The notes under the pieces: generated by a model
The model's database searches: none
The model's input: the letters and a program-made list of their open reading frames with translations, nothing else
Told to the model about the DNA's origin: nothing
NCBI RefSeq assembly: GCF_003751635.1
Contig: NZ_RJVI01000001.1
Span: 1,094,726-1,158,725 of the forward strand
Length of the DNA: 64,000 nt
From: Inmirania thermothiophila
GTDB lineage: Bacteria; Pseudomonadota; Gammaproteobacteria; DSM-100275
Reading direction: 5' to 3'
In this document: positions 9,831 to 19,980 of the stretch, piece by piece
How positions within the stretch are numbered: position 1 is the first letter of the stretch
How the letters are laid out: every line of letters starts with the position of its first letter
Made by a program: the position numbers and the translations under genes

Positions 9831-11900
9831 TCACGGGCCGGTCAGGTCCGCCCCCTCGCCGGCGTCGAACACGAGCTCTTCCGACGGCTCCTGGAGGAAG
9901 TGCCCCTGCACGTAGTCGACGCCGCACTCCCAGAGTATCGGCAGGGCCATCGCATCCTCGACCCGTTCGGCCACCGTGCGCACGCCCGCCTCGCGGGCGC
10001 GCTCGCAGATGCGGGCGATGGCCGGCCGGCCCTCGCCGGCGAGCTCGCGCAGGAAGGACGGATCGATCTTGACGAACTGGACCGGCAGCTGTTCGAGGAG
10101 GCCGAGGCTGCCGAGGCCGCCGCCGAAGCGGCCGATGGCAAGGCGGCAGCCCGCCGCGCGCAGCCCGTTGGCGAGGCGGCGGGCGGCGGCGAGATGGGCC
10201 ACCACCGCCGGCTCCATGACCTCGAGGATCACCGCGCCCGCCGCGAGGTGCGCCGCGCGCAGCTCCCCGGCGAGCCACGGCAGGTAGGACTCGTCGACGA
10301 GGCTCGCGGCGGACAGGTTGAGGAAGACGGCCGGCCTGCGCCCGGCGTCGTGCTCGGCGGCGAGGGCGCGGATCGCCGCGGTGGCCACCGCGCGGTCGAG
10401 CCGGGCCGCCACGGGGTCGGCGTCGAGACCGCCGAGGAAGCGCCCCGCGGGCACCGTCTCGCCCTCCTCGAGGAGGCGGGCGTAGGCCTCGAACAGGCTC
10501 TCGGGCGGCCCGTGAAGGGGGCTCAGCGGCTGGTAGACCACGCCCACGCGCCCTTCCTCGACGGCGGCGGCGATTCGCTCGCGCCAGCTGCCCGCGTCCT
10601 CCTTCGGGGCCGGCGGGCGGTAGCGCACGACGCGGCCGCCCCCCGCCTCGCGCGCCGTGTGCAGCGCCTCGCCGGCACGGCGCAGGATCTCGCGCGCCCC
10701 GCCCGCCTCCTCGCTGACGAGGGCGAGGCCGATGCTGGCCGCGATGGGGGCGCCGCGTCCGTCGACCTCCACCACGCGGCCCGAGAGGGCGGCGAGGAGC
10801 CGCTCGGCCTGCCCCTCGGCCGCCTCGGGCGTCGGCGCCGGCAGCAGCACCGCGACCTCGGTGTCGGCGATGCGGCCGGCGGGCGCATCGGCGGGCACCT
10901 GGCTGCGGATGATCCCGGCGATCGCCTGGAGCACGGCGTCGACGGCGTCGATGCCCACCGTGCGCGCGATCGCATCGACGCCGTCGAGGCCCACCGAGGC
11001 GAGGGCGACCGGGGCGCCGCCCTCGACGGCGGCGCTGGCCGCCTCCTCCAGGGCCTCGATGAAGGCCTGGCGGGCGAGCAGGCCGGTGAGCGGGTCCTCG
11101 CGCCCCGGCACCGCGGCGGTCGGGGCCTCCGGCTGCGGGGGGCGGATCACGATCTGCAGGCAGGGCTCGCCGTCCACGCTGGAGGGGGCGTAGGCGAGGG
11201 TGAGAGGGATCTCGTCGCCGTCCGCGCGCCGGCCGTGGACCGTGACCTCCCCCTCGGGCTCGCCGGCGGCGCCCGCGCGCAGCAGCCGCTTCATGGTGTC
11301 GTGGTCGCGCGGGGCGATGAGGTCCAGCAGCGGCAGGCCCTCGATCTCGTCGAAGGACGCATAGCCGAAGAGCTCGAGCCAGGCGCGGTTGGCGTAGACG
11401 TGCATGCCGTCGACGGCGTAGGCGATGGCGTCGCGGGAGCTGTCGAGGAGGGCGCGGTTGCGCCGTTCGAGCTCGCGGTAGCGCCGCTCGGCGCGGCGCA
11501 GGGCGCGGCGGTCGGTGAGGGCGGCGAGCTCCCGCGCCACCACGAGGCAGAGCTCGCGCTCGCGCCCGCGCGCCACCACCGCCCGCACGCCCGCCTCCAT
11601 CAGGCGCACCACCTCGGGCTCGCCGGCGCTGCGCAGCACCGCCACCACCGGCACGTCCTTCTCCATGTCGGCGAGGACCGCCACCGCCTCCGCCGGGTCC
11701 AGGGCGGGGGCCCCATCGGTGGCCAGCACGAGGTCGGCGGGCTGGGCCGAGAGGAGCTCGCGCAGCCCCTCGGCGTCGTCGACCCGCGCCGGGCGCACGG
11801 CGTGGCCGGCGCTGCGCAGGATGCTCACGTAGCGCTCGGCCTCGTTGAGGGATTCCTCGACGATGACGAGATGCAGGATGGGGTCGCCTTCGCCTGCCAT
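9831..11900 (-). CDS. FimX-like protein: REC-like, PAS, degenerate GGDEF and degenerate EAL domains
   Basis: Likely c-di-GMP receptor controlling type IV pili or a similar surface process, not an enzyme. The 689-residue product has a receiver-like N terminus (8-125), PAS (about 145-255), GGDEF-like (270-430) and EAL-like (445-680) domains. The GGDEF signature is replaced by RIADTE, so cyclase activity is not expected. In the EAL domain the signature is EAY and the metal-binding DD pair is GR (AIGRFGGG), while NLS, KID and AERVE survive; this pattern predicts binding without hydrolysis. ATG has GGAGGAG upstream and lies 12 bp after the PilZ gene. Equivalence to Pseudomonas FimX is inferred. 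Confidence 0.8.
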   Translation of the reverse strand: MAGEGDPILHLVIVEESLNEAERYVSILRSAGHAVRPARVDDAEGLRELLSAQPADLVLATDGAPALDPAEAVAVLADMEKDVPVVAVLRSAGEPEVVRLMEAGVRAVVARGRERELCLVVARELAALTDRRALRRAERRYRELERRNRALLDSSRDAIAYAVDGMHVYANRAWLELFGYASFDEIEGLPLLDLIAPRDHDTMKRLLRAGAAGEPEGEVTVHGRRADGDEIPLTLAYAPSSVDGEPCLQIVIRPPQPEAPTAAVPGREDPLTGLLARQAFIEALEEAASAAVEGGAPVALASVGLDGVDAIARTVGIDAVDAVLQAIAGIIRSQVPADAPAGRIADTEVAVLLPAPTPEAAEGQAERLLAALSGRVVEVDGRGAPIAASIGLALVSEEAGGAREILRRAGEALHTAREAGGGRVVRYRPPAPKEDAGSWRERIAAAVEEGRVGVVYQPLSPLHGPPESLFEAYARLLEEGETVPAGRFLGGLDADPVAARLDRAVATAAIRALAAEHDAGRRPAVFLNLSAASLVDESYLPWLAGELRAAHLAAGAVILEVMEPAVVAHLAAARRLANGLRAAGCRLAIGRFGGGLGSLGLLEQLPVQFVKIDPSFLRELAGEGRPAIARICERAREAGVRTVAERVEDAMALPILWECGVDYVQGHFLQEPSEELVFDAGEGADLTGP

Positions 11901-11912
11901 GGCTCCTCCGCT

Positions 11913-13616
11913 TCAGTCCCCCACCGCCCGGCCGGGGGCGGCCTCGCCCCCGCCGCGGCCCCGCTCGAGCTCGAAGCGGGCGTAGAGACGTCCGCCCTCG
12001 AGCCGCCGGCCGAGCCGGGCGGGCACGGGCTCGCCGCCGGCGTCGACGGTGACGTGCTCGCCGCTGCGAAAGAGGCGCGCCGGCAGCACCAGGCTCGCCG
12101 GCTGGGCGAGCGCGGGCAGCGGCGGCAGCAGCAGCGCGCGGCAGGCGCGTGCGCCCTCGCCGGACCGCTCGCGCACCGTCGCCGCCACCGCGCTGGGGGC
12201 GATGAGCTGGACGCCGAAGCGGGTCCGCGCGTCGTCCTCGCGGCGCACCCACCGCACCATGCCGATGGTCCACTCGACGGCGGCGGGCTCGCGACGCAGG
12301 GCGCAGACCTCGCCGATGCGAAGCTCGCCGCCGCGGTCGCCCGCGGTGAGCTCGAAGCAGTAGCCGCCTGCACTCTCGTCGACGGCGCGGGCGGTGGCCG
12401 GCGCCGGGCGCGGCGGCGCCGGGCGTGGCGCGGGGTCGGTGCGCGCCTGGGCGGGCAGGCCGTAGACGCGGCTCCAGACGTCGTCCGCCTCCGGGTCGAA
12501 GAGATACTCGCCGGGGTCGCGGGGGCGGTCCTCGGAGAGGACGTCGAGCTCGATCCCGTGGGGGCTCGGCCCCCGCGGGGCGTCGTCGGGCGCGAGGGCG
12601 GCGTGGACCGCGCTCAGGCCGAGCACGATCTCCATCGCCTGGTCGCTGCGGCTGCGCGAGAAGCCGCGGCGCGCGGCGGACGACCATGCCCGCACCAGGC
12701 GCGCCAGCAGCTCCTCGCGGGCCGTCGGCAGGGGGCCGGCGAGGGCCTCGAGGGAGCCGTTCTCCTGGCGCAGCCGGCCGACCAGCGGCCGCGTGTCGAG
12801 CAGCCGCTGGAACGGCCCCAGGGTCTGGGTCGGGGCGGGCAGGGGCTGGGGCGGGGCGTCGGCGAGGAGATCCACCATGAAGAGGCCGTCCCGCTCGTCG
12901 GCCCGGCGCTCGTCGAGAAGCAGGCAGCGCGGTGCCAGCGCCCCCGCGAGCGCCCAGACCCACTGCAGCTCCTCCAGCGAGAGCTGCCACGGGGAGGCGA
13001 GGTGGAGCAGGGCCGCGCGGCGGTAGCCGTCGGCTGGGGTCGGCGGCAGGGTCGCGGGGACGTCGGGGCGCCGCGCGGCGATGGCGAGGCCCTCGGCGTT
13101 GAGCAGGAGCTGGTTGAGCTCGAGCCAGAGTCCGGCGGGGCAGGGATGGTAGGCGCGGCAGGCGCTCACCAGGACCTCGGCGAGATGGCCGACGGCGCCG
13201 CAGTGCGCGAGCGCGAGGGCGCCGCGCGACAGCCGCCCCAGCAGGCCCGCCCGGCCGTGATCCAGGATGGCGTGCTTGTAGGCGACGGCGGCCTCCCGGT
13301 GCAGCGCCCCGCACAGCGCCAGGAGGCGGTCGCGGCCGCCGCCTTCGCGCAGCCGCCGCAGCAGGGCCGCGCCCAGGTCCCCGAGGACGGGCTCGAGCAG
13401 CAGGACGAAGCGCAGCCGGTCGCCGGGGCGCGCCGGGCGGCGGTTGCTCTCGCCGAGGGCGCGCAGCACCTCGGTGCCGGCGCGGGCGGGGTCCGCGAGC
13501 GGCAGCTCGCCGATCCACCCGCGCGCCCGCCGCGGCGATTCCACGAGCGGATGGGGCCGGTCGCCCTCGGTCCGGGGGACCCGCAGCAGCGGGATCTGTC
13601 CTTCGCCCGTCGTCAA
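11913..13616 (-). CDS. PilZ-domain protein with long uncharacterised N-terminal region
   Basis: Predicted c-di-GMP binding protein of 567 residues. A PilZ-type barrel lies near 395-490: the DxSxxG motif is D413-S415-G418 (VDESAGG), followed by a typical GMVRWVRR strand. Arginines upstream (near 408) may supply the RxxxR element. Residues 1-390 are helical, rich in Leu, Ala and Arg, without recognised domain. The start is TTG 13616 with GAGGG upstream; no internal ATG fits better. It is the first gene of a pair with the FimX-like gene, and a promoter overlaps the end of epmB. A joint role in c-di-GMP signalling is inferred from adjacency. Confidence 0.75.
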   Translation of the reverse strand: MTTGEGQIPLLRVPRTEGDRPHPLVESPRRARGWIGELPLADPARAGTEVLRALGESNRRPARPGDRLRFVLLLEPVLGDLGAALLRRLREGGGRDRLLALCGALHREAAVAYKHAILDHGRAGLLGRLSRGALALAHCGAVGHLAEVLVSACRAYHPCPAGLWLELNQLLLNAEGLAIAARRPDVPATLPPTPADGYRRAALLHLASPWQLSLEELQWVWALAGALAPRCLLLDERRADERDGLFMVDLLADAPPQPLPAPTQTLGPFQRLLDTRPLVGRLRQENGSLEALAGPLPTAREELLARLVRAWSSAARRGFSRSRSDQAMEIVLGLSAVHAALAPDDAPRGPSPHGIELDVLSEDRPRDPGEYLFDPEADDVWSRVYGLPAQARTDPAPRPAPPRPAPATARAVDESAGGYCFELTAGDRGGELRIGEVCALRREPAAVEWTIGMVRWVRREDDARTRFGVQLIAPSAVAATVRERSGEGARACRALLLPPLPALAQPASLVLPARLFRSGEHVTVDAGGEPVPARLGRRLEGGRLYARFELERGRGGGEAAPGRAVGD

Positions 13617-13671
13617 GCGATCGTCCCTCGGGGGTGTTCCGCGGCCGCGCGTCGGTGGCGTATCCCGCCGG

Positions 13672-13701
13672 ACTATAGTCGCGACGCATCCGCGGCTTCA
13701 A
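13672..13701 (-). promoter_or_regulatory. Promoter for the PilZ / FimX-like pair
   Basis: On the minus strand TTGAAG (13701-13696) is separated by 18 bases from TATAGT (13677-13672). The -10 region also forms the palindrome GACTATAGTC. The promoter overlaps the 3' end of epmB and would start transcription about 50 bp before the TTG start of the PilZ gene. Confidence 0.5.
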
Positions 13702-14689
13702 CCGCGGCGGCAAGCTCCCGCTTGGCCGCATCGCCGGGTACCTCGCGCACCAGCCGCGGCACCAGGTAGCCCGGCAGGCGGGCGCGCAGCGCCCGGTGCA
13801 GGGCCAGGGCCTCGGCGTCCGGGACGCCGAAGTGGGCGGCCCCGCGCACGGGGTCAAGCTGGTGCAGGTAGTAGGGCAGGACCCCGTGGTCGAGGAGGGC
13901 CTCGGAGAGCGCGGCGAGGGCGGGGACGCTGTCGTTGACGCCGCGCAGCAGCACGGCCTGGTTGAGGAGGACGACGCCTCCGCCGCGCAGGGCGGCGAGC
14001 GCCGCCGCCGCATCGGGCCCGAGCTCGGCGGCGTGGTTGACGTGCAGGACCACCACGCAGCGGGCGCGCAGGGCGGACAGCATCGCCACGAGCGGCGCGC
14101 CGATGCGCGCGGGCAGGACCACCGGCACGCGGGTGTGGATGCGGATGCGGCGCACGGTGGCCACGCCGTCCACGGCCGCGAGCAGGCGTCGCAGGGGCGG
14201 GTCCGGCAGCACCAGGGGATCGCCGCCGCTCAGGATCACCTCGTGCAGGCCCGGGTCGGCGCGCAGCCTCGCCGCCACCGCCTCCGGGCGGGCGCCGTCG
14301 CGGTGGGGGTAGTGGCGGCGGAAGCAGTAGCGGCAGTGGACCGCGCACGCCGTGGTGGGCATCACCAGGAGGCGGCCCCGGTACTTCTGCAGCAGTCCGG
14401 GGCCGCGGCGGGCGGCGAGGTCGCCCACGGGGTCGTCCACGAAGCCGGGCACGGGCGCGAGCTCGGCCGCGGCGGGGAGGAACTGGGCGAGGACGGGGTC
14501 GGCGGGGTCGCCGCGGCGGATGCGCTCCAGCACCGTGGCGGTCACGCGCACGGGGAAGTCGGCCGCGGCGGCCCGCTCGGCCTCGGCCGGCGCCCCCAGT
14601 CCGGCCGCCGCCCGCAGGGCCTCGGGCGTGCGCAGCGCGGCGGCGAGGGCGCGGCGCCAGTCGCCGACGGCGGGGGCGGCGCCGGTCAT
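13673..14689 (-). CDS. epmB: EF-P beta-lysylation protein EpmB (lysine 2,3-aminomutase)
   Basis: Radical SAM, PLP-dependent enzyme that converts L-lysine to (R)-beta-lysine for modification of EF-P. The radical SAM cluster motif is CAVHCRYCFRR; SGGDPL, the PYYLHQLDPVRGAAHF stretch and a short C terminus with PGYLVPRLVRE match EpmB rather than full-length KamA. I prefer ATG 14689 (338 residues): the alternative ATG at 14710 coincides with the predicted transcription start of the TATAAT at 14722-14717 and has no ribosome site. The gene is divergent from efp and epmA, its substrate protein and partner ligase, which makes the assignment firm. Confidence 0.93.
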   Translation of the reverse strand: MTGAAPAVGDWRRALAAALRTPEALRAAAGLGAPAEAERAAAADFPVRVTATVLERIRRGDPADPVLAQFLPAAAELAPVPGFVDDPVGDLAARRGPGLLQKYRGRLLVMPTTACAVHCRYCFRRHYPHRDGARPEAVAARLRADPGLHEVILSGGDPLVLPDPPLRRLLAAVDGVATVRRIRIHTRVPVVLPARIGAPLVAMLSALRARCVVVLHVNHAAELGPDAAAALAALRGGGVVLLNQAVLLRGVNDSVPALAALSEALLDHGVLPYYLHQLDPVRGAAHFGVPDAEALALHRALRARLPGYLVPRLVREVPGDAAKRELAAAVEAADASRL

Positions 14690-14715
14690 CTCGTGCGAAG
14701 GCGGGGGCATCGAGC

Positions 14716-14722
14716 TATTATA
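14716..14722. promoter_or_regulatory. Overlapping -10 boxes of divergent epmB and efp promoters
   Basis: TATTATA reads TATTAT on the plus strand toward efp and TATAAT on the minus strand toward epmB. Neither strand shows a strong -35 hexamer. The shared box suggests the two directions compete or are balanced. Confidence 0.4.
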
Positions 14723-14784
14723 CGCGGCCGCCGCGGGGGGGCGCCCTGCGGCCAGGGTGACAGACAGCGAGGTGTGAGGGGGCG

Positions 14785-15354
14785 ATGGCGACGGTCAGCA
14801 CCAACCAGTTCCGCAGCGGTCTCAAGGTCCTGCTTGACGGCGAGCCCTGCGTCATCGTGGAGAACGAGTTCGTCAAGCCGGGCAAGGGCCAGGCCTTCAA
14901 CCGGGTGAAGTTCCGCAACCTCCTCACCGGGCGCATCCTCGACCGCACCTTCAAGAGCGGAGAGTCGGTGGAGCTTGCCGACGTGCACGAGACCGAGATG
15001 CAGTACCTCTACCACGACGGCGAGCAGTGGCACTTCATGGTCCCCGAGACCTTCGAGCAGTACGCCGCCGACGAGGCCGCCGTGGGTGACGCCGCCAAGT
15101 GGCTCAAGGAGCAAGACCTCTGCCAGGTCACGCTGTGGAACGACCGCCCGATCGCGGTCACGCCCCCCAACTTCGTGGTCCTGGAGATCGTCGAGACCGA
15201 CCCCGGGGTGCGCGGCGACACCGCCACCGGCGGTACCAAGCCGGCGACCCTCGAGACCGGCGCCGTGGTGCGGGTGCCGCTCTTCGTCGAGGCGGGCGAG
15301 CGGATCAAGGTCGACACCCGCACCGGCGAATACGTCTCCCGCGCCAAGGAATGA
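14785..15354 (+). CDS. efp: Elongation factor P
   Basis: Translation factor that relieves ribosome stalling at proline runs. The 189-residue product has the three beta-barrel domains of bacterial EF-P. The modified lysine is K34 in FVKPGKGQA, exactly the position lysylated in Escherichia coli by EpmA after EpmB makes beta-lysine. The ATG is preceded by GAGGGGG. The gene is followed 16 bp later by epmA and is divergent from epmB, so the protein and its modification enzymes are encoded together. EpmC (the hydroxylase) is not in the window. Confidence 0.97.
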   Translation: MATVSTNQFRSGLKVLLDGEPCVIVENEFVKPGKGQAFNRVKFRNLLTGRILDRTFKSGESVELADVHETEMQYLYHDGEQWHFMVPETFEQYAADEAAVGDAAKWLKEQDLCQVTLWNDRPIAVTPPNFVVLEIVETDPGVRGDTATGGTKPATLETGAVVRVPLFVEAGERIKVDTRTGEYVSRAKE

Positions 15355-15370
15355 GCCCGCGCCGGGCGCC

Positions 15371-16330
15371 GTGAGCGCGCCGGACTGGGGCCCGGCCTGC
15401 TCCCGCGCCGTCCTCGAGGCGCGCGCGCGCCTGCTCGCCGCCGTGCGCGCCTTCTTCGCCGCGCGCGGGGTGCTGGAGGTGGAGACGCCGCTGCTGTCCG
15501 CCGGCACCGTCACCGACCCCGCCCTCGAGCCCCTGCGCACCCGCGTCGGCGGGCGGCGCCGCCACCTCCAGACCTCGCCCGAGTTCCACATGAAGCGCCT
15601 GCTGGCGGCGGGCAGCGGCGACATCTACCAGATCACCCGCGCCTTCCGCGGCGGCGAGCGGGGGGCGCGCCACAACGTCGAGTTCACGATCCTCGAGTGG
15701 TACCGCGTGGGCTGGGACCACCACCGCCTCATGGACGAGGTGGAGGCCCTGCTCGCGGCGGTGGCGCCGGGACGGTTCGCGCCCGCCGAGCGGCTCACCG
15801 TGCGCGAGGCCTGGCGCCGCCACCTGGGGCTCGATCCGCACCGGGCCGGGCGGGCGGCGCTGCGCGCGGCGGCGGCCGCGGCCGGGGTGGTGCTGCGCGG
15901 CGACGAGCCGCGCGAGGTCCTGCTCGACGCCCTCACCGCGCTGTGGGTGCAGCCGCGGCTCGGGCGCGGCGGCCGTCCCGCCTTCCTCCACGACTACCCG
16001 GCCTGCCAGGCGGCGCTGGCGCGCGTGCGCGGCGCGGGCGCCGACGCGGTGGCCGAGCGCTTCGAGCTCTACCTCGACGGCATGGAGATCGCCAACGGCT
16101 TCCACGAGCTCACCGACCCGGCCGAGCAGGCCCGGCGCATGATCGCCGAGCGGCGCGCGCGGCGGCGCGCGGGGCGCCCGGGGGGCGGCGACCGGCGGCT
16201 GCTCGCGGCCCTGCGCGCGGGGCTTCCCGCCTGCGCCGGGGTCGCCCTCGGCCTCGACCGCCTGCTCATGGTCCTCGCCGGTGCGCGCACCATCGACGAG
16301 GTCCTCGCCTTCCCGGAGGGGCGCGCCTGA
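15371..16330 (+). CDS. epmA: EF-P--(R)-beta-lysine ligase EpmA
   Basis: Class II lysyl-tRNA synthetase paralogue lacking the anticodon-binding domain; it attaches (R)-beta-lysine to K34 of EF-P. The 319-residue product covers only the catalytic core: motif 2 region LQTSPEFHMKRLL and ITRAFRGGERGARHNVEFTILEWY, and motif 3 region VALGLDRLLMVLAG near the C terminus. The start is GTG 15371, giving nearly the length of E. coli EpmA (325). The efp stop is only 16 bp upstream, so the two are co-transcribed. Confidence 0.93.
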   Translation: MSAPDWGPACSRAVLEARARLLAAVRAFFAARGVLEVETPLLSAGTVTDPALEPLRTRVGGRRRHLQTSPEFHMKRLLAAGSGDIYQITRAFRGGERGARHNVEFTILEWYRVGWDHHRLMDEVEALLAAVAPGRFAPAERLTVREAWRRHLGLDPHRAGRAALRAAAAAAGVVLRGDEPREVLLDALTALWVQPRLGRGGRPAFLHDYPACQAALARVRGAGADAVAERFELYLDGMEIANGFHELTDPAEQARRMIAERRARRRAGRPGGGDRRLLAALRAGLPACAGVALGLDRLLMVLAGARTIDEVLAFPEGRA

Positions 16331-16354
16331 CCGCCGCCCCGCGGCCGCTATAAT
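16327..16354 (+). promoter_or_regulatory. Promoter of the acyl-CoA dehydrogenase gene
   Basis: CTGACC (16327-16332), a 16-base spacer and a perfect TATAAT (16349-16354) precede the GTG start by 35 bp. The -35 box overlaps the end of epmA. Confidence 0.6.
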
Positions 16355-16389
16355 GGGCCGATTCAATCCCTTGATGGAGGAGAGGGACG

Positions 16390-18177
<1,788 letters not shown>

Positions 18178-18193
18178 GGACGGCGGGCGGCGC

Positions 18194-19474
18194 TCACCAC
18201 AGCCGGAGGCTGTCGCGGAAGACGGCCTCGAGCAGCGCCGCGTCCACCGCCACCGGCGCGTTCACCAGCAGCCGCTGCTGGGCCAGCGTGCCCTCCACCA
18301 GGGCCGGGATGTCGGCCGCCGTGTAGCCCACCTCGGCGAGGCCGTTGGGCAGCTCCAGCTCGCGCAGCAGTGCCGTCATCCACTCCGCCAGCGCCGCCCC
18401 GGCCTCCTCCGGGGCCACCGCCCCGGCGTCGCCGCCGAGGTGGCGCAGGGCCTCGCGGGTGCGCTCCGGGGCGTGGGGGCCGAGGTGGCGGAAGCTCGCC
18501 GGCGTGCCGAGGGCCACCGAGATCCCGTGCGGCACCAGCGGCCCCTCGCCCGGCCAGCCGCGGGGGCGGAAGCCGCGCACCAGCCCCGCGATGGGGTAGG
18601 ACATGGCATGGGGCAGGTGCACGCCGGCGTTGCCGAAGCCCATGCCCGCGTAGGTGGCGGCGAGCATGAGACGGGTGCGGGCCTCGCGGTCGCCCGGCTC
18701 GTGGTAGGCGCGGGCGAGCCAGCGCGCCCCGAGCCGGATCGCCTCCGCCGCCCACAGGTCGCTCACCGGGTTGGCCCCCACGTAGGCGGGGCGCTGGGCC
18801 GGATCGGCGGGGGCGGGACGGCGGTCGTAGGGCAGGCTGGTGTAGGACTCGAGGGCGTGGCAGAGGACGTCGAGGCCGCAGGAGGCGGTCACCGCCGGCG
18901 GCAGGGTGAGGGTGGTCTGCGGGTCCACCACGGCGAGGCGGGGGCGCAGGTGGCGGTGCGAGACACCGGTCTTGACCTTGCGCTCGAGCAGGTCCAGCAC
19001 CGCCACCGAGGTGGTCTCGCTGCCGGTGCCGGCGGTGGTGGGGATCGCCACCAGCGGCTTGAGGGGGCCGGGCACCGGGCGGCCATCGCCCAGCGGCCGG
19101 TTGATGTAGGCCATGAGGTCGGCGGGGTGGGTGGTGTAGAGGTTCACGGCCTTGGCGGTGTCGATGGCGGAGCCGCCGCCGAGGCCGATGAAGCCGTCCC
19201 AGGCGCCCTCGCGGGCGAAGGCGATGGCCTCGCGCCAGCTCGCGTCGGTGGGCTCGCTGCGCACCCCGTCCCAGACCACCACCTCGACCCCGCAGGTCCG
19301 CGCCCGCTCGGCCACGCGCTCGGCGTGCCCGGCGGCGGCCACGCCGGGGTCGGTGAGCAGCAGCACCCGCCGCAGGCCGAGGGCGGCGAGATCGTGGCCG
19401 ATCTCGTCGAGGGCCCCCCAGCCGAACTTGAGGGGGACGGTCTCCATCGTGAAGACGCGGTTCATCTCCGCCAT
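18194..19474 (-). CDS. Hydroxyacid-oxoacid transhydrogenase (ADHFE1-like iron alcohol dehydrogenase)
   Basis: Group III metal-dependent alcohol dehydrogenase expected to oxidise 4-hydroxybutyrate to succinic semialdehyde while reducing 2-oxoglutarate to D-2-hydroxyglutarate. The 426-residue product follows mammalian ADHFE1 closely: VGGGS-type nucleotide site IGLGGGSAIDTAKAVNLY, PTTAGTGSETT, CGLDVLCHALESYTSLPYD, and GFGNAGVHLPHAMSYPIAGLV carrying metal-ligand histidines. ATG 19474 has CCGGAGGAG upstream. A succinate-semialdehyde dehydrogenase gene lies 0.5 kb away, which supports the substrate. The function is inferred from family similarity. Confidence 0.85.
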   Translation of the reverse strand: MAEMNRVFTMETVPLKFGWGALDEIGHDLAALGLRRVLLLTDPGVAAAGHAERVAERARTCGVEVVVWDGVRSEPTDASWREAIAFAREGAWDGFIGLGGGSAIDTAKAVNLYTTHPADLMAYINRPLGDGRPVPGPLKPLVAIPTTAGTGSETTSVAVLDLLERKVKTGVSHRHLRPRLAVVDPQTTLTLPPAVTASCGLDVLCHALESYTSLPYDRRPAPADPAQRPAYVGANPVSDLWAAEAIRLGARWLARAYHEPGDREARTRLMLAATYAGMGFGNAGVHLPHAMSYPIAGLVRGFRPRGWPGEGPLVPHGISVALGTPASFRHLGPHAPERTREALRHLGGDAGAVAPEEAGAALAEWMTALLRELELPNGLAEVGYTAADIPALVEGTLAQQRLLVNAPVAVDAALLEAVFRDSLRLW

Positions 19475-19505
19475 GGGCAGGCTCCTCCGGCCAGGGCTTG
19501 CAGGC

Positions 19506-19528
19506 TATTATGGTTGAATTCCCAACCG
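19506..19528. promoter_or_regulatory. -10-like box and partial palindrome between divergent genes
   Basis: TATTAT (19506-19511) would serve the thioesterase gene and, on the other strand, CATAAT would serve the transhydrogenase gene. It is followed by GGTTG-AATTCC-CAACC (19513-19528), a possible operator. No convincing -35 box is visible on either strand. Confidence 0.3.
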
Positions 19529-19542
19529 TTGCGGGGGGCGAC

Positions 19543-19980
19543 GTGAGCGCCATCAGCGCCGCCGAGTTCGAGACCATCGCGCGGGAGGAGGTGCCCTTCG
19601 TCGGCCGCCTCGGGCTGCGCGTGGAGGCCATCGAGCGGGGGCGGGCGCGCCTGCGCCTGCCCTACCGGGACGACTTCCTGCGCCCGGGCGGCACGGTCTC
19701 GGGGCCGGTGCTGATGGCGATCGCGGATGCCGCCATGTACGCCGCGGTGCTGAGCGCGCTGGGGCCGGTCAAGCTCGCCGTCACCACCAACCTCAACTGC
19801 AACTTCCTGCGCCGGCCGCGCCCGGCCGACGTCGTCGCCGAGGCCCGCCTGCTCAAGCTGGGACGGCGCCTGGCGGTGGGCGAGGTGGCCCTCTACAGCG
19901 AGGGCGACCCCGAGATGGTCGCCCACGTCACCGCCACCTACGCCATCCCGCCCGGGGCCGACGCCGGCCCTAGAGGCTGA
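19543..19980 (+). CDS. PaaI/hotdog-family thioesterase
   Basis: Small hotdog-fold acyl-CoA thioesterase of 145 residues with the PaaI-type pattern FLRPGGTVSGPVLMAIADAAMYAAV (conserved G, and D in the central helix) and later beta strands (VTTNLNCNFLRRP). I start at GTG 19543 because GGGGGG stands just upstream and a -10 box lies at 19506; the frame is open to TTG 19498 and ATG 19510, so the N terminus is uncertain. The end overlaps the 3' end of the convergent semialdehyde dehydrogenase gene by 11 bp. Its substrate is unknown; position suggests a CoA ester in the same catabolic neighbourhood. Confidence 0.8.
   Translation: MSAISAAEFETIAREEVPFVGRLGLRVEAIERGRARLRLPYRDDFLRPGGTVSGPVLMAIADAAMYAAVLSALGPVKLAVTTNLNCNFLRRPRPADVVAEARLLKLGRRLAVGEVALYSEGDPEMVAHVTATYAIPPGADAGPRG

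Noticed and set aside
8841-13769. A 1642-residue plus-strand open frame
   Set aside because: It is the complement of four well-supported minus-strand genes; its translation is low-complexity Ala/Arg/Gly/Leu sequence with no family motifs.
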